64,000 nucleotides of DNA, from the NCBI GenBank assembly GCA_022448945.1, contig JAKVCV010000011.1, forward strand, positions 292,454-356,453, read 5' to 3'. Position 1 is the stretch's first letter. Each line of letters starts with the position of its first letter. The notes under the pieces were generated by a model. It was not told the DNA's origin and ran no database searches. It worked only from the letters and a program-made list of their open reading frames with translations. The translations under genes were made by a program, and so were the position numbers. The DNA comes from Saprospiraceae bacterium (GTDB lineage: Bacteria > Bacteroidota > Bacteroidia > Chitinophagales > Saprospiraceae). Below, one piece after another: positions 1 to 9,702 of this stretch.

Positions 1-61
1 ATGGTATCAATAGAGTTAGCAAAAAAATAGTTCATCTATCTACCATAAGGGCCTGAAAATA

Positions 62-1507
62 TTATTTAATGCGGTACAGATCCCAAAGTTTTGCATTGAC
101 AGTTGTATCCTTCTTATATCTATAGAACCTGCCGTTAAGAATTTTTTCTGCAACTAGGAAAGGAGTGGGGTTAGCTTTTTCAGCCTTATTGCTTTTTCCC
201 CATCTAAAATCATTCACACAAATTTTCCCTATTCTCATAAAATAGCATTCTGCTCTATATGCAGGGGTTTTAGTCTTCAATATAATTTTCGATTGCGGAG
301 GGATTACTTTGGTTAAAGTTGTAATATCATTGATTAGCGCTTTGTCTCTTAAACATTTTCCGTAATTATTAATTGAAATCCCAATAGCACTAATTAAAAG
401 TATGCATTTTAAATAAAAGAATGGACGATGCCAAGATGGTTTATGTTCCCATTTTAACATAATAAGACGTGCAAATGGGAAACTATAATGGCCAATTGCC
501 AAAGCTAAAAATGGCATAGCAGGAGTAATATAAAAGCGCATTTGCTTCGGACTCAGCACAATTGGGAGCGTTCCTGCTAAGGTTAATAAAATAAAGAAAG
601 AAAACCATTTTTTTGCGTCTTTGTTCAGATTAAATTTCAACTTATTTTTTTTCATCATTATAAATGTAAAAATCGCTAATCCCCAAAGAAAAATTGGCTC
701 AATAAGAAGGGTTTTGAGTATATAAAAATGTCCATTATCATGAATTGATGGCTCTCTAAAGCTACCTAAAATCTGTACTTGGAAATATTTACTATAATAT
801 AGGACGGCATCTGTGCTTAATCCAAAAAGAATAATATATGGAATGAGGGCACTAAGGAAAATAATCAAAGTTAAACGAACAACAGTAATTAGTGAAAGAT
901 CCCGGGAAACAACCCAATACAAAGGTATGACTGCTAGTGGGAATAGCCCAACGGGACCTTTAGAAAAAGTTGCAAAAAAAACAAAAATGCCGCAGATGAT
1001 GGCATAGAGATTAGATTCAGTCAATATGGTTTTTATTCCCCAGAACACTGCCCAGACTACGAAAACTAGCATACTGTTTTCTAACAGATACCCCTGAAAA
1101 CTCCATATATTAACAGGGATACAGCACCACAATAGAATGGGCCACCAAATTGTATAAAAAGATAAATTAGGATTTGTTAGTTGCCATATTTTGGCGACAC
1201 CCCATAGCATTAAACCTAAATTCAATAAAGAAAAAACCCTTTCTACCCAAAATGCTGAATCAAAAACAATCATAAAAGATGACATAGCCCATATTGCAAA
1301 CGGAGGGTGCCCGTAAAAGCTATAATAATAATGTTTTGTGGCACTCAAATGCCATAAACTCCCATATCCATCTGCAAGACTTTGTGCAACAGAGCCATAA
1401 AAAATCCCATCTACAAAGAGTCCCTGCGTAAATAATTTTCCTCCGAAAAGAAAAACAAAAACAATAAGTAGTAAATAAAAAAATGGTGTTGATTCCTTAG
1501 ATAGCAT
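62..1507 (-). CDS. GT39-family membrane glycosyltransferase (PMT_2/ArnT-like)
   Basis: Polytopic membrane protein of 481 residues, with about ten hydrophobic segments starting at residue 9. The first extramembrane loop carries an acidic residue (D33 in FVDGIFYG) and is followed by GHPPFAIW near residue 66, the arrangement seen in PMT_2/ArnT-type transferases that move a sugar from a polyprenyl-phosphate donor on the outer face of the inner membrane. FSKGPVGLFPL near residue 180 is also typical. The C-terminal 90 residues are soluble and probably periplasmic. Donor and acceptor cannot be read from the sequence. It lies alone at the left edge, divergent from the next gene. Family assignment is fairly secure; substrate is unknown. 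Confidence 0.82.
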   Translation of the reverse strand: MLSKESTPFFYLLLIVFVFLFGGKLFTQGLFVDGIFYGSVAQSLADGYGSLWHLSATKHYYYSFYGHPPFAIWAMSSFMIVFDSAFWVERVFSLLNLGLMLWGVAKIWQLTNPNLSFYTIWWPILLWCCIPVNIWSFQGYLLENSMLVFVVWAVFWGIKTILTESNLYAIICGIFVFFATFSKGPVGLFPLAVIPLYWVVSRDLSLITVVRLTLIIFLSALIPYIILFGLSTDAVLYYSKYFQVQILGSFREPSIHDNGHFYILKTLLIEPIFLWGLAIFTFIMMKKNKLKFNLNKDAKKWFSFFILLTLAGTLPIVLSPKQMRFYITPAMPFLALAIGHYSFPFARLIMLKWEHKPSWHRPFFYLKCILLISAIGISINNYGKCLRDKALINDITTLTKVIPPQSKIILKTKTPAYRAECYFMRIGKICVNDFRWGKSNKAEKANPTPFLVAEKILNGRFYRYKKDTTVNAKLWDLYRIK

Positions 1508-1661
1508 TTGAGAGGTATAATTAGTTTAATTACTTGTAAAGAAAAGGAAGGTTTCTTAATTGCAAGCCCTTGTTATTATTTACTAGGGGCAATTTTAGAT
1601 TAGAATAATATTCGCATTCCTGTTTTGTTGCTAAACTTAATGCTTTTTATTAAAATAACCT

Positions 1662-1669
1662 TACTTTTG
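1662..1669 (+). promoter_or_regulatory. Bacteroidota-type -7 promoter element for the carbonic anhydrase-like gene
   Basis: TACTTTTG matches the TAnnTTTG core used by the Bacteroidota primary sigma factor and lies 36 bases before the ATG. No good TTG -33 box is seen at the usual spacing, so only half of the consensus supports it. Confidence 0.45.
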
Positions 1670-1705
1670 ATACGCTTCAGTATATAAATCAAAATTAATA
1701 CAACT

Positions 1706-2233
1706 ATGGCATTAATAAAAACTCTTAGAGGGAAGAATCCTAAATTTGGCAAGAATTGTTTTTTAGCCGAAAATGCTACAATAATAGGTGATGTCGAGAT
1801 GGGTGACGATTGCAGTGTATGGTTTCAAGCAATTATAAGAGGGGATGTAAATTCTATCAGAATTGGGAACAATGTCAACATCCAGGATGCTGCAATTTTA
1901 CATTGTAGTTATCAAAGAGCCGCGACTACTATTGGTAATAATGTGTCCGTTGGGCACAGATCTATAATACATGGTTGTACTATTAAAGATAATGTACTAA
2001 TAGGTATGGGAGCCATGATCATGGATAATACGGTAGTAGAATCCAATTGTCTGGTTGCTGCTGGTGCAGTTGTTTTAGAGAACACAACACTTGAAAGCAA
2101 TTGTATTTATGCTGGAGTGCCGGCAAAAAAAGTAAAGGAATTAAGTTATGAACAATTTAAAGACACTGTCGTTCGTATTGCTGATTCTTACAACATGTAT
2201 GCTGGCTGGTATGAAGATAGTGACACGATTTAA
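1706..2233 (+). CDS. Gamma-class carbonic anhydrase family protein
   Basis: A 175-residue left-handed beta-helix protein made of hexapeptide repeats such as IGDVEM, IGNNVN and IGNNVS. The three histidines that bind the catalytic metal in gamma carbonic anhydrases are present: H66 (ILHCS), H84 and H89 (VGHRSIIHGC). R45 and D47 in the IIRGD motif, used for trimer contacts, are also there. Family members are cytoplasmic trimers with CO2 hydration activity or uncharacterised acyl-transfer-like roles; activity here is inferred from the histidines only. It stands 146 bases before the NAD synthase gene on the same strand, so co-transcription is possible but not shown. Confidence 0.88.
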   Translation: MALIKTLRGKNPKFGKNCFLAENATIIGDVEMGDDCSVWFQAIIRGDVNSIRIGNNVNIQDAAILHCSYQRAATTIGNNVSVGHRSIIHGCTIKDNVLIGMGAMIMDNTVVESNCLVAAGAVVLENTTLESNCIYAGVPAKKVKELSYEQFKDTVVRIADSYNMYAGWYEDSDTI

Positions 2234-2379
2234 TAGTTTAGATATGTGGCCGTTTTTTTTGGCCTGTATTTATTATCTATAGTCCCCAAGAGCTTTAAAA
2301 TAGAATTTATATTATAATTCCGAACTCAATTTTACACTATGTAAATTGTAGGTTCAAGTTATTTTACAATAAGATAAAA

Positions 2380-4017
2380 ATGAAAATAGCAATTGCACAA
2401 CTAAATTATCACATAGGCAACTTTGAAGGTAATCTTAATAAGATGCTAGATGCTACAGCATCTGCTAAAGAGAAAGGGGCAGATCTTATTGTTTTTGGAG
2501 AATTGGCTGTTACTGGATATCCTCCAAGAGATTTTCTAGAATTTGATGATTTTATTAGGACTAGTGAACAGGTGATAAATAAGCTATCTGCTGCTTCTAA
2601 AGACATAGCAATTGTTGTTGGTGCCCCATCTAGGAATCCTGTAATTGAAGGAAAGGATTTATATAATTCTGCATATTTTCTTGCAGATGGGAAAATCCAA
2701 CAAATAGAACATAAAGCCCTTTTGCCTACGTATGACATTTTTGATGAATATCGTTATTTTGAGCCTGCAAGTAGTTTTAATGTTGTAAAGTATAAAGGAA
2801 AAAAAATTGCTTTAACCGTATGTGAGGATATTTGGAATGTTGGGAACGAAAATCCCTTATACACTATATGTCCACTTGATGAATTAAAAGAACAAAACCC
2901 CGATTTTGTTCTAAACTTATCGGCTTCACCCTTCAGCTATAATCATGCTAATAATCGTATACATGTACTAAAAGCAAATATTGATCTTTATGGGAAACCT
3001 ATTTTTTATGTCAATCATGTAGGCGCACAAACAGAGATAATTTTTGACGGAGGTTCTATTATTATGTCTCCGGATGGTAATATTTATGACGAATTCCCAT
3101 ACTTTGAAGAATGCATTCGTATATATGATCTGATAGAAGTAGAAAAAGGCGGGAAAAACAACGAACAAAATAAAAACAAAATAACTTTAATTCATGATGC
3201 TTTGGTTATAGGGATTAAAGATTATTTTGCGAAGTTAGGGCTTAAGAAAGCTATATTGGGCCTTTCGGGCGGTATTGACTCTGCAGTAGTTGCGGTTTTA
3301 GCACAACGTGCATTGGGAGCCGATAATGTTCGTGTATTATTGATGCCTTCTCAATTTTCTTCAGACCACTCTATTAACGATGCAAGGGCGCTAGCGAAAA
3401 ATTTAAATATTCAATATGACATCATTTATATTGAAGAGGTATATAAATCTTATGAAAAAATATTAAAGCCTTATTTTAATTCTACACCCTTCGATGTTAC
3501 TGAAGAAAATATTCAGGCACGAATTCGTGGCATGTTATTGATGGCAATGTCGAATAAATTTGGTAATATTGTATTAAATACATCCAACAAAAGCGAATCT
3601 GCCGTCGGTTATGGTACACTTTATGGAGATATGGCAGGAGGATTATCTGTGATTGCTGATGTATATAAAACAGAGATATTTGAAATGGCACGTTATATGA
3701 ATAAGGATACTGAAGTGATTCCTTTGCATACAATAACTAAACCTCCTTCTGCAGAATTAAGACCAGATCAAGTGGATTCTGATTCTTTGCCGGATTATAA
3801 AGTTCTTGATGGAGTACTCTATCAGTACATAGAAAAAAGGCAAGGGCCTAAAGAATTGATTGAAATGGGATTTGATGAAAAACTAGTTAGAAGAATTCTT
3901 AAAATGGTCAATCGGAATGAGTTTAAGAGAGCTCAGTTGGCGCCAGTTCTCAGAATTTCAACAAAAGCATTTGGGATGGGCCGCAGAATACCTATAGTTG
4001 GTAAATATTTAAATTAG
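2380..4017 (+). CDS. nadE: Glutamine-dependent NAD+ synthase
   Basis: Last step of NAD+ synthesis: amidation of nicotinate adenine dinucleotide with ATP and glutamine. The N-terminal nitrilase-type amidase domain (about 1-255) has the Glu-Lys-Cys triad: E41 in FGELAVTGYPPRD, K112 in EHKALLPTYD and C148 in VCEDIWN. The C-terminal synthetase domain has the PP-loop GLSGGIDSAVV near residue 295 and the NTSNKSE motif. At 545 residues it is the compact bacterial form. The ATG start is right at the beginning of the amidase domain (MKIAIAQLNY). A UvrD-tail-like small gene follows 51 bases downstream on the same strand. Confidence 0.95.
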   Translation: MKIAIAQLNYHIGNFEGNLNKMLDATASAKEKGADLIVFGELAVTGYPPRDFLEFDDFIRTSEQVINKLSAASKDIAIVVGAPSRNPVIEGKDLYNSAYFLADGKIQQIEHKALLPTYDIFDEYRYFEPASSFNVVKYKGKKIALTVCEDIWNVGNENPLYTICPLDELKEQNPDFVLNLSASPFSYNHANNRIHVLKANIDLYGKPIFYVNHVGAQTEIIFDGGSIIMSPDGNIYDEFPYFEECIRIYDLIEVEKGGKNNEQNKNKITLIHDALVIGIKDYFAKLGLKKAILGLSGGIDSAVVAVLAQRALGADNVRVLLMPSQFSSDHSINDARALAKNLNIQYDIIYIEEVYKSYEKILKPYFNSTPFDVTEENIQARIRGMLLMAMSNKFGNIVLNTSNKSESAVGYGTLYGDMAGGLSVIADVYKTEIFEMARYMNKDTEVIPLHTITKPPSAELRPDQVDSDSLPDYKVLDGVLYQYIEKRQGPKELIEMGFDEKLVRRILKMVNRNEFKRAQLAPVLRISTKAFGMGRRIPIVGKYLN

Positions 4018-4068
4018 AACACAATAACAATAAATCCAAAATCAGCCTTGTGCTAACAAACAAATACC

Positions 4069-4314
4069 ATGGACGACGATTCAAATAAAATGAGCAAGCC
4101 ATATATCAAAGCAAAGATGATGGCAAATTTCAAAGAAAGTCCCATTTCTGATGTCGTTGAAGGAGCTCAGATTTTACATCAAACCTTTGGCTTTGGAGAA
4201 ATAATCTCAACTAAGGGAGAGGGCGACGCCACAATTGCAACAATTCTTTTTGAAGAGGAGGTCGGAGAAAAAAGAATATTGCTAAAATTATCAAAAATAC
4301 AGGTGATTAAATAA
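4069..4314 (+). CDS. Free-standing UvrD/PcrA C-terminal Tudor-like domain protein
   Basis: An 81-residue protein. From residue 21 (NFKESPISDVVEG) to the end it reads like the extreme C-terminal tail of Bacteroidota UvrD/PcrA helicases: a short linker, then LHQTFGFGEI, the EGEGD turn, ATILFEEE and a KRILLKLSKI ending. In PcrA/UvrD this Tudor-like domain contacts RNA polymerase (established for PcrA). No helicase core precedes it: the upstream gene is a complete nadE. It could be a domain that became independent, a remnant of a lost helicase gene, or an interaction module. The ORF is intact with an ATG start and a clean stop. Assignment rests on motif recognition only. Confidence 0.6.
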   Translation: MDDDSNKMSKPYIKAKMMANFKESPISDVVEGAQILHQTFGFGEIISTKGEGDATIATILFEEEVGEKRILLKLSKIQVIK

Positions 4315-4774
4315 CACTTTAAGTTGAGAAGCTCATGTTTTTAAACAAGTATTTAGTGAAGAAATAAAAGCCTTCATAGCTCCATGCTTCTTAAAGACGA
4401 TTTTGTTCTGTATTCCTATATAACAAGTTATTTCTCTAATTCTTAATCTTTAAATAAGTAAAGTACACTATCTTTCTTAAAATACTCCAGTCTTCGTATG
4501 AGATTTTACTGTTAATAAGATAATCCCACATGTATACAAGGCTTTAAGAATAATCTAATATTTCAGGGATCTAATCTTCACTAAGACGAAAGAATGCTGT
4601 TTAGCTTTAAATTTACTATATTTTATACTATAATTTTATGTTTAACCATAACAAGTATGGGGGCATTTAAAAAAAAAATAAAATAAACCCTTTTGAACGA
4701 ACATTTTCAACTCAAAAAGTGTTATTTTTGTACCACATTAGAATTAATCTTAATATAAAAATAAATAATAATTA
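4315..4774. other. Gene-free stretch before the isc operon
   Basis: About 460 bases, very AT-rich with frequent stops in all frames. I see no RNA gene or repeat. Its only recognisable content is the presumed isc promoter near its right end. Confidence 0.5.
4723..4730 (+). promoter_or_regulatory. -7 promoter element of the isc operon
   Basis: TATTTTTG fits TAnnTTTG and lies 44 bases before the GTG start of iscS. There is no convincing -33 box. No IscR-like regulator gene or obvious IscR-site palindrome was seen nearby. Confidence 0.4.
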
Positions 4775-5995
4775 GTGCGTAACAATAAATTAATATATCT
4801 AGACAACAATGCTACTACCCCTGTAGACCCCCGTGTAGTTGAAGCTATGGTGCCTTATTTTACCGAACATTTTGGTAATGCGGCCAGCAGGAATCACCCT
4901 TTTGGTTGGGCTGCAGAAGGGGCTGTAGATACAGCTCGCCAACAAATAGCTGATTTAATTGGTGCAGATCCTCGTGAAATCATTTTTACCTCTGGAGCTA
5001 CTGAAGCAGATAACCTTGCTATAAAGGGAGTTGCTGAAATGTATAAACGCAAAGGGAATCATATAATAACATTAGAGACAGAGCATAAAGCAGTATTAGA
5101 TACTTGTAAAAAACTAGAAAGAGAAGGTTGCGAAATCACATATTTAAAAGTCGCAAGGAATGGATTAGTAGATTTAGCTGAATTAGAAGCAGCAATACGT
5201 CCGAATACCATATTAGTCTCTATTATGTTTGCCAATAATGAAATTGGAGTTGTGCAACCAATTAAAGCAATAAGTGACCTTTGTTCTAAACACAAAGTTT
5301 TGTTTATGTCAGACGCAACTCAAGCAGTTGGCAAAATTCCAGTTAATGTAAAAGAACTTGGTATACATTTAATGGCTTTTTCTGGACACAAAATGTATGG
5401 ACCTAAAGGAGTCGGTGTGCTTTATGTATCTCGTAAGTCGCCTCGTGTTAAAGTTACTGCACAAATGGATGGCGGCGGACATGAAAGAGGAATGCGTTCG
5501 GGAACTTTAAATGTACCTAGTATTGTTGGTATGGGGAAGGCATGTGAAATTTGTCAACAAGAAATGGAAACTGAAATGGCTCGGCTTGAAAAGTTGAGAG
5601 ATAAACTTGAAAGTGAATTGATGCAAATTGAAGAAGTCGTTTTAAATGGTCATCCAGAGTACAGAATGCCACATATGACGAATCTTTCTTTCAAACATGT
5701 TGAAGGAGAGGGGTTATTAATGACATTTAATCAGAATATTGCACTTTCTTCAGGGTCTGCCTGTACATCAGCTTCTTTAGAACCTTCATATGTGCTTAAA
5801 GCCCTCGGGCTTGGAGATGATCTTGCGCACTCATCATTGCGTATTAGTCTTGGTAGGTTTACATCTGAAGAGGATATAGATTATGCAATAGCTGCGATAA
5901 GAGATGGCGTTAATCATATGCGAGATTTGTCTCCAATATGGGAAATGTTTAAGGAAGGAATAGATTTAGATTCAGTAGAATGGAGTGAACACTAA
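4775..5995 (+). CDS. iscS: Cysteine desulfurase IscS
   Basis: PLP enzyme that takes sulfur from cysteine to build Fe-S clusters. The N-terminus [16 protein letters not shown], the PLP lysine in [11 protein letters not shown] (K206) and the catalytic cysteine in the extended loop [16 protein letters not shown] (C330) are the group I IscS signature. The start is a GTG: no upstream in-frame ATG fits, and the conserved N-terminus begins only six residues in. It is the first gene of iscS-iscU-iscA, with gaps of 48 and 43 bases. The cluster lacks iscR, hscBA and ferredoxin genes in this window. Confidence 0.95.
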   Translation: MRNNKLIYLDNNATTPVDPRVVEAMVPYFTEHFGNAASRNHPFGWAAEGAVDTARQQIADLIGADPREIIFTSGATEADNLAIKGVAEMYKRKGNHIITLETEHKAVLDTCKKLEREGCEITYLKVARNGLVDLAELEAAIRPNTILVSIMFANNEIGVVQPIKAISDLCSKHKVLFMSDATQAVGKIPVNVKELGIHLMAFSGHKMYGPKGVGVLYVSRKSPRVKVTAQMDGGGHERGMRSGTLNVPSIVGMGKACEICQQEMETEMARLEKLRDKLESELMQIEEVVLNGHPEYRMPHMTNLSFKHVEGEGLLMTFNQNIALSSGSACTSASLEPSYVLKALGLGDDLAHSSLRISLGRFTSEEDIDYAIAAIRDGVNHMRDLSPIWEMFKEGIDLDSVEWSEH

Positions 5996-6043
5996 CTTTC
6001 TGCTTTTTATAAAAAAACTACCTCACAGAAAAAAATATATATT

Positions 6044-6430
6044 ATGGCTTATTCAGAAAAATTATTGGACCATTTTAAGAAACCTAAAAATGTAGGGACT
6101 TTAAATAAAGACCAAAAAAATGTAGGCACAGGGCTTGTTGGAGCTCCTGAATGTGGTGATGTTATGCGTCTTCAAATAGAAGTTGACGAAGAATCAGGGG
6201 TCATCAAAGATGCTAAGTTTAAAACCTTTGGTTGTGGATCAGCAATTGCTTCTTCTTCTTTGGCAACAGAATGGCTTAAGGGAAAAACATTGGATGAAGC
6301 CTCTAGCATTGACAATATGGATATTGTCGAAGAATTAGAACTTCCTCCAGTAAAAATTCATTGTTCTGTACTTGCAGAAGATGCTATTAAATCTGCTATT
6401 AAAGATTATCAAAGTAAAAATGGTCTTTAG
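6044..6430 (+). CDS. iscU: Fe-S cluster scaffold protein IscU
   Basis: Scaffold on which [2Fe-2S] clusters are assembled from IscS sulfur. All ligands are present: C37 and D39 (PECGD), C64 (FGCGSAIASSS) and C107 (KIHCS). The LPPVK chaperone-recognition motif sits at residues 100-104, although no hscA or hscB gene is in the window. At 128 residues it is the standard bacterial size. It is second in the isc operon. Confidence 0.96.
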   Translation: MAYSEKLLDHFKKPKNVGTLNKDQKNVGTGLVGAPECGDVMRLQIEVDEESGVIKDAKFKTFGCGSAIASSSLATEWLKGKTLDEASSIDNMDIVEELELPPVKIHCSVLAEDAIKSAIKDYQSKNGL

Positions 6431-6473
6431 CAGTAAAATCTTAAATATTCTTATACACAATAAAGTGTAAAAA

Positions 6474-6803
6474 ATGATTTACGTATCTGAAAGTGCAAAA
6501 GAACAGATCATACATATTAAAACATCTAATAAAAATATAGATGAAAGTTATTTTGTACGTGTAAGTGTTACAAGTGGTGGCTGCTCAGGCCTTAGCTACA
6601 ATATGGATTTTGACAATGAATCACAGCCAGAAGATCAAGTTTTTGAAGATAATGGGGTTAAAGTTGTTACTGACTTAAAAAGTTTCCTTTATTTGTTTGA
6701 CTCTACTCTAGAATTCTCTGGAGGGTTAGACGGCAAAGGCTTTCAATTTGTGAATCCTAATGCAGCTAGAACATGTGGCTGTGGGGAAAGTTTTTCATTA
6801 TAA
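6474..6803 (+). CDS. iscA: IscA/HesB-type Fe-S assembly protein
   Basis: A-type carrier protein of 109 residues with the three invariant cysteines: C37 in GGCSGLSY and C101/C103 in the C-terminal CGCGESF. Such proteins pass clusters or iron from the scaffold to target enzymes in the cytoplasm. It is the last gene of the isc operon and converges with the DUF3137 gene only 19 bases away. Whether it is functionally IscA, ErpA or SufA cannot be decided from sequence; the operon context favours IscA. Confidence 0.9.
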   Translation: MIYVSESAKEQIIHIKTSNKNIDESYFVRVSVTSGGCSGLSYNMDFDNESQPEDQVFEDNGVKVVTDLKSFLYLFDSTLEFSGGLDGKGFQFVNPNAARTCGCGESFSL

Positions 6804-6822
6804 ACTATTAGGGTTTAAAATT

Positions 6823-7863
6823 TTATAGCAAAAAGGGATTGTCCTTATCTTTTTTAGATTTTTTATATTTCACAGGCTGATCATTTCCTTCTTTTTTATC
6901 TTTTCGAATAATGGGGTTGTTGATTTCTTCTATTATCGAAAAACACATCGATAATTCGTCATATAGTTCATTTAGTTGATTGTCGTCTAAAAGAGTTTTA
7001 TTGATGTTTGGATGGAAAAAATTTTTTGTTGAGGAAAGGCCTATAAAAAGAGTATCCTCAATAAAGCTTAATCTTAGATAGTTGTTATATCGAAATCTTA
7101 GGGTATAAATGGTATCAAGAATTGCAGGACTAAGGACCCTCTCTACTTCACGCTCATTATTGCTATATATAACAAATTCTTTTTCAAATTCCGGGTGCTC
7201 ATTCAGATATATCATATTCCCCGATTTTCGGAGCCATGAACCAATACTTTTTTGTAAAAACTTGCCAAAGAGACCTAAGCTTTTCTCTGCAACATCAGGT
7301 AAAATTAATATGGGATCAGAAACAAAATTAGAACGTTGAAGAACAAAAAATATACCATCAAATATTGTAGTAGTCCTCGAGTCTCCATCCGAATCAGTAG
7401 TGGTCTCTGTTGCTCTTATTTCAGAAAACTGAAATTCTAAACCATTATCAGAAATACCATTAAAAAAATCTTCCCCATAGTATCTGTCATACGAGCCAAA
7501 CAGCTTAGATTGACGAAATTTTTCACTTGATACAAATTGATTTGATGTATAAGAAACTGTTGGGTAAAGTGATTTAACAAATTGCACAAATACCTTTTCC
7601 TTAAAGCGTTCTACATATTGAGTTTCATGCTTGCTCACCAAAAATCCATAAATCAACACAAATGAAATTATAGATAACACAATAAAAAATATGCCTATAA
7701 ATGCAAAAAAAACTAATCCTAGAACGCCCAAAATTGCTAAAGAAATAGAAATTAAATACCATTTTTTTGCCTTTTTATGATCTTTTAATTTTTGAAGACG
7801 AAATTGTTCAACCTCTTCAATCATGGGGGCAACTTTCTGTTTAAATGCGTCTAATTTTCTCAT
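6823..7863 (-). CDS. DUF3137 family membrane protein
   Basis: 346 residues. A basic cytoplasmic N-terminus (about 1-34) is followed by two closely spaced transmembrane helices (about 35-53 and 54-78), then a large soluble domain with the SKLFGSYDRYYGEDFF and IFDGIFFVLQ segments typical of DUF3137 (galanin-like) proteins. The C-terminus is lysine-rich (KKSKKDKD). The family has no assigned function. It is the third gene of a minus-strand run after gldF and gldG (58-base gap), so it could be co-transcribed with them, but a functional link is only inference. Confidence 0.75.
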   Translation of the reverse strand: MRKLDAFKQKVAPMIEEVEQFRLQKLKDHKKAKKWYLISISLAILGVLGLVFFAFIGIFFIVLSIISFVLIYGFLVSKHETQYVERFKEKVFVQFVKSLYPTVSYTSNQFVSSEKFRQSKLFGSYDRYYGEDFFNGISDNGLEFQFSEIRATETTTDSDGDSRTTTIFDGIFFVLQRSNFVSDPILILPDVAEKSLGLFGKFLQKSIGSWLRKSGNMIYLNEHPEFEKEFVIYSNNEREVERVLSPAILDTIYTLRFRYNNYLRLSFIEDTLFIGLSSTKNFFHPNINKTLLDDNQLNELYDELSMCFSIIEEINNPIIRKDKKEGNDQPVKYKKSKKDKDNPFLL

Positions 7864-7921
7864 GAATTATTTTTTACAATGACATAGATAATATAAGAAA
7901 AGCGTACGTTAAGTAGTCTTT

Positions 7922-9667
7922 CTAACCTCCAAAGCGCTTTTTACGAACAAGTGAGAAGAAAAATCCAAAGACAACTAACACTACAACAGGGAGGATCAAA
8001 TTAATGATTTGCCATTTTGTTTCTTCTCTAAAAGCTCGCTCCTGGTCCATTGGTCTCAATTTAATTTCTTTATTTCGTGCTGCAATGATGCCTTTGTTAT
8101 CAATCATATATTCCATGCAATTCATTAGAAAGTCCTTGTTGCCATAATTGTAGCCATCATAAGGATTAATCCCTAAAGGAAGTGGTTTTCTGTTTTTGGG
8201 GTTCATGGCATTTTTTCCTATATCCCCATCAGAGATAACTATCATTTTTGTATATATTCCCTGTTCTTTGAAGGGTTGCCCCAGCTTTTTTAAAACCATA
8301 TTCATACTATCAGGGATTCGGTTTTTGAAGTACGAAGAAAATGACCCTTCGAGTAAAACAGCAATATTTTGATTGCCCTTTTTAAAAGCTTCCTGTGTTA
8401 TGCCCTGATCCATAATCCCAAAGCTTACACGAACAGGAGGGAATTGCACCTTGCTGTATTTAGAAGAGCGTAAAAGTGGAGTTTTTCGGATATTGTTAGT
8501 TGTTTTAATTGTGTCAATACTCGCAGGGTATCTGGTGTCCACAAAATCAAGATTTTTCACTATTGGGTGTGGAATAGTGTTCTGCCCCGTTTCCTGAGCA
8601 TCAAGCGGCGTCATATAAGGGTATACTTTAGGATGGTAAAACCATTTTCTTGATTCTATTTGGGGTTTCCCAGGCACTGAACTTACATTCATAGGGATAA
8701 CCGTAGATTCCCAGTCCAATACAATATTCGGATTAATTCTTACACCATAATTAAAGAGTAAGTTATTAATATCTAAAGGGTGTTCATTGGGCATAAATTC
8801 TCCCCTTCTCATACTGTCTAACTCCATGTTCAATGGATCCACAAGCCAAATGACTTTACCCCCATTCATAACGTATTGATCTATCATAAAGAGATGTTTA
8901 TTGCCAAAAGGCCGAATGGGCTTTGGTATTATTACAACATGGATATTTGTATCTATATGAGTGACTTTGTTTAGATCCAGACGCGCAATATCATAATATT
9001 CGAACATTGCAGCCTCAAGTGACTCTGTCCAGGGGCGTTGTAGTTCTCCATGTCCTGTTAATAAAACCATTCTCGGTCTTTCATTCATTTGAAGTTTCTG
9101 TATAGCATTGGCAAATTTGTACTCCAGTAAATTTACAGAAGAATTGATTGCCGCAGGCCGCGTATAATCTTTGTTATATCCTCCAGTCATCTCCAGAAGT
9201 TGAATGATTTGTCTTTTTTGTTTATAACGAACAATAGCATATGGGAAAGCCAATCTGGCTTCTCTTACCCCACCTTTTTGAGTATTGGTAAGATTAAGAG
9301 GATAGATTCCATCTTTTGCTAGGTTTTTACCATTTTCAAGGTTCTCTTCTTTTGTTCCTGACATTGGGTTTATCCATCTTATATTGATCAAAGAACTTCG
9401 GCTTCTTAACTTAGTTAGTAAATCAGAAGTTGCAGATTGAAGTCGCTTAAAAGACGATGGGAAATCACCTTCTAGGAGCACTTCTACAGTAACATCATCA
9501 TCAAGTTCTTCTACTAAGTTATAGGTTGCTTCGTTGAGGGTGAATCGTTTATCTTCCGTAAGGTCAATATCTCCATAATAATATCCTGCAAGAATATTGG
9601 TAAAGATCAATATCCCAATTATAAGGATAAGGTTGATTAGAGATTGTATGAATCGAGAATTTTTCAT
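7922..9667 (-). CDS. gldG: Gliding motility ABC transporter substrate-binding-like subunit GldG
   Basis: 581 residues with an N-terminal transmembrane helix (about 9-28), a long periplasmic region and a C-terminal transmembrane helix (about 552-573) before a basic tail. LTGHGELQRPW near residue 203 and the LVDPLNMELD region are characteristic of the GldG/ABC_transp_aux family. In Flavobacterium johnsoniae GldA (ATPase), GldF (permease) and GldG form an ABC transporter needed for gliding. gldF lies 35 bases upstream on the same strand; no gldA is in this window. Confidence 0.9.
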   Translation of the reverse strand: MKNSRFIQSLINLILIIGILIFTNILAGYYYGDIDLTEDKRFTLNEATYNLVEELDDDVTVEVLLEGDFPSSFKRLQSATSDLLTKLRSRSSLINIRWINPMSGTKEENLENGKNLAKDGIYPLNLTNTQKGGVREARLAFPYAIVRYKQKRQIIQLLEMTGGYNKDYTRPAAINSSVNLLEYKFANAIQKLQMNERPRMVLLTGHGELQRPWTESLEAAMFEYYDIARLDLNKVTHIDTNIHVVIIPKPIRPFGNKHLFMIDQYVMNGGKVIWLVDPLNMELDSMRRGEFMPNEHPLDINNLLFNYGVRINPNIVLDWESTVIPMNVSSVPGKPQIESRKWFYHPKVYPYMTPLDAQETGQNTIPHPIVKNLDFVDTRYPASIDTIKTTNNIRKTPLLRSSKYSKVQFPPVRVSFGIMDQGITQEAFKKGNQNIAVLLEGSFSSYFKNRIPDSMNMVLKKLGQPFKEQGIYTKMIVISDGDIGKNAMNPKNRKPLPLGINPYDGYNYGNKDFLMNCMEYMIDNKGIIAARNKEIKLRPMDQERAFREETKWQIINLILPVVVLVVFGFFFSLVRKKRFGG

Positions 9668-9702
9668 GTTTAAAAAAATATATTTTAACCCTAGCTAAGT
9701 TT

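Noticed and set aside
1-30. Plus-strand frame ending in a stop at 28-30
   Set aside because: Only nine codons are visible; it could be the end of a gene outside the window, but nothing supports it.
2245-2262. GGCC...GGCC around a T tract after the carbonic anhydrase gene
   Set aside because: Only four base pairs with the T tract inside the loop; not a terminator.
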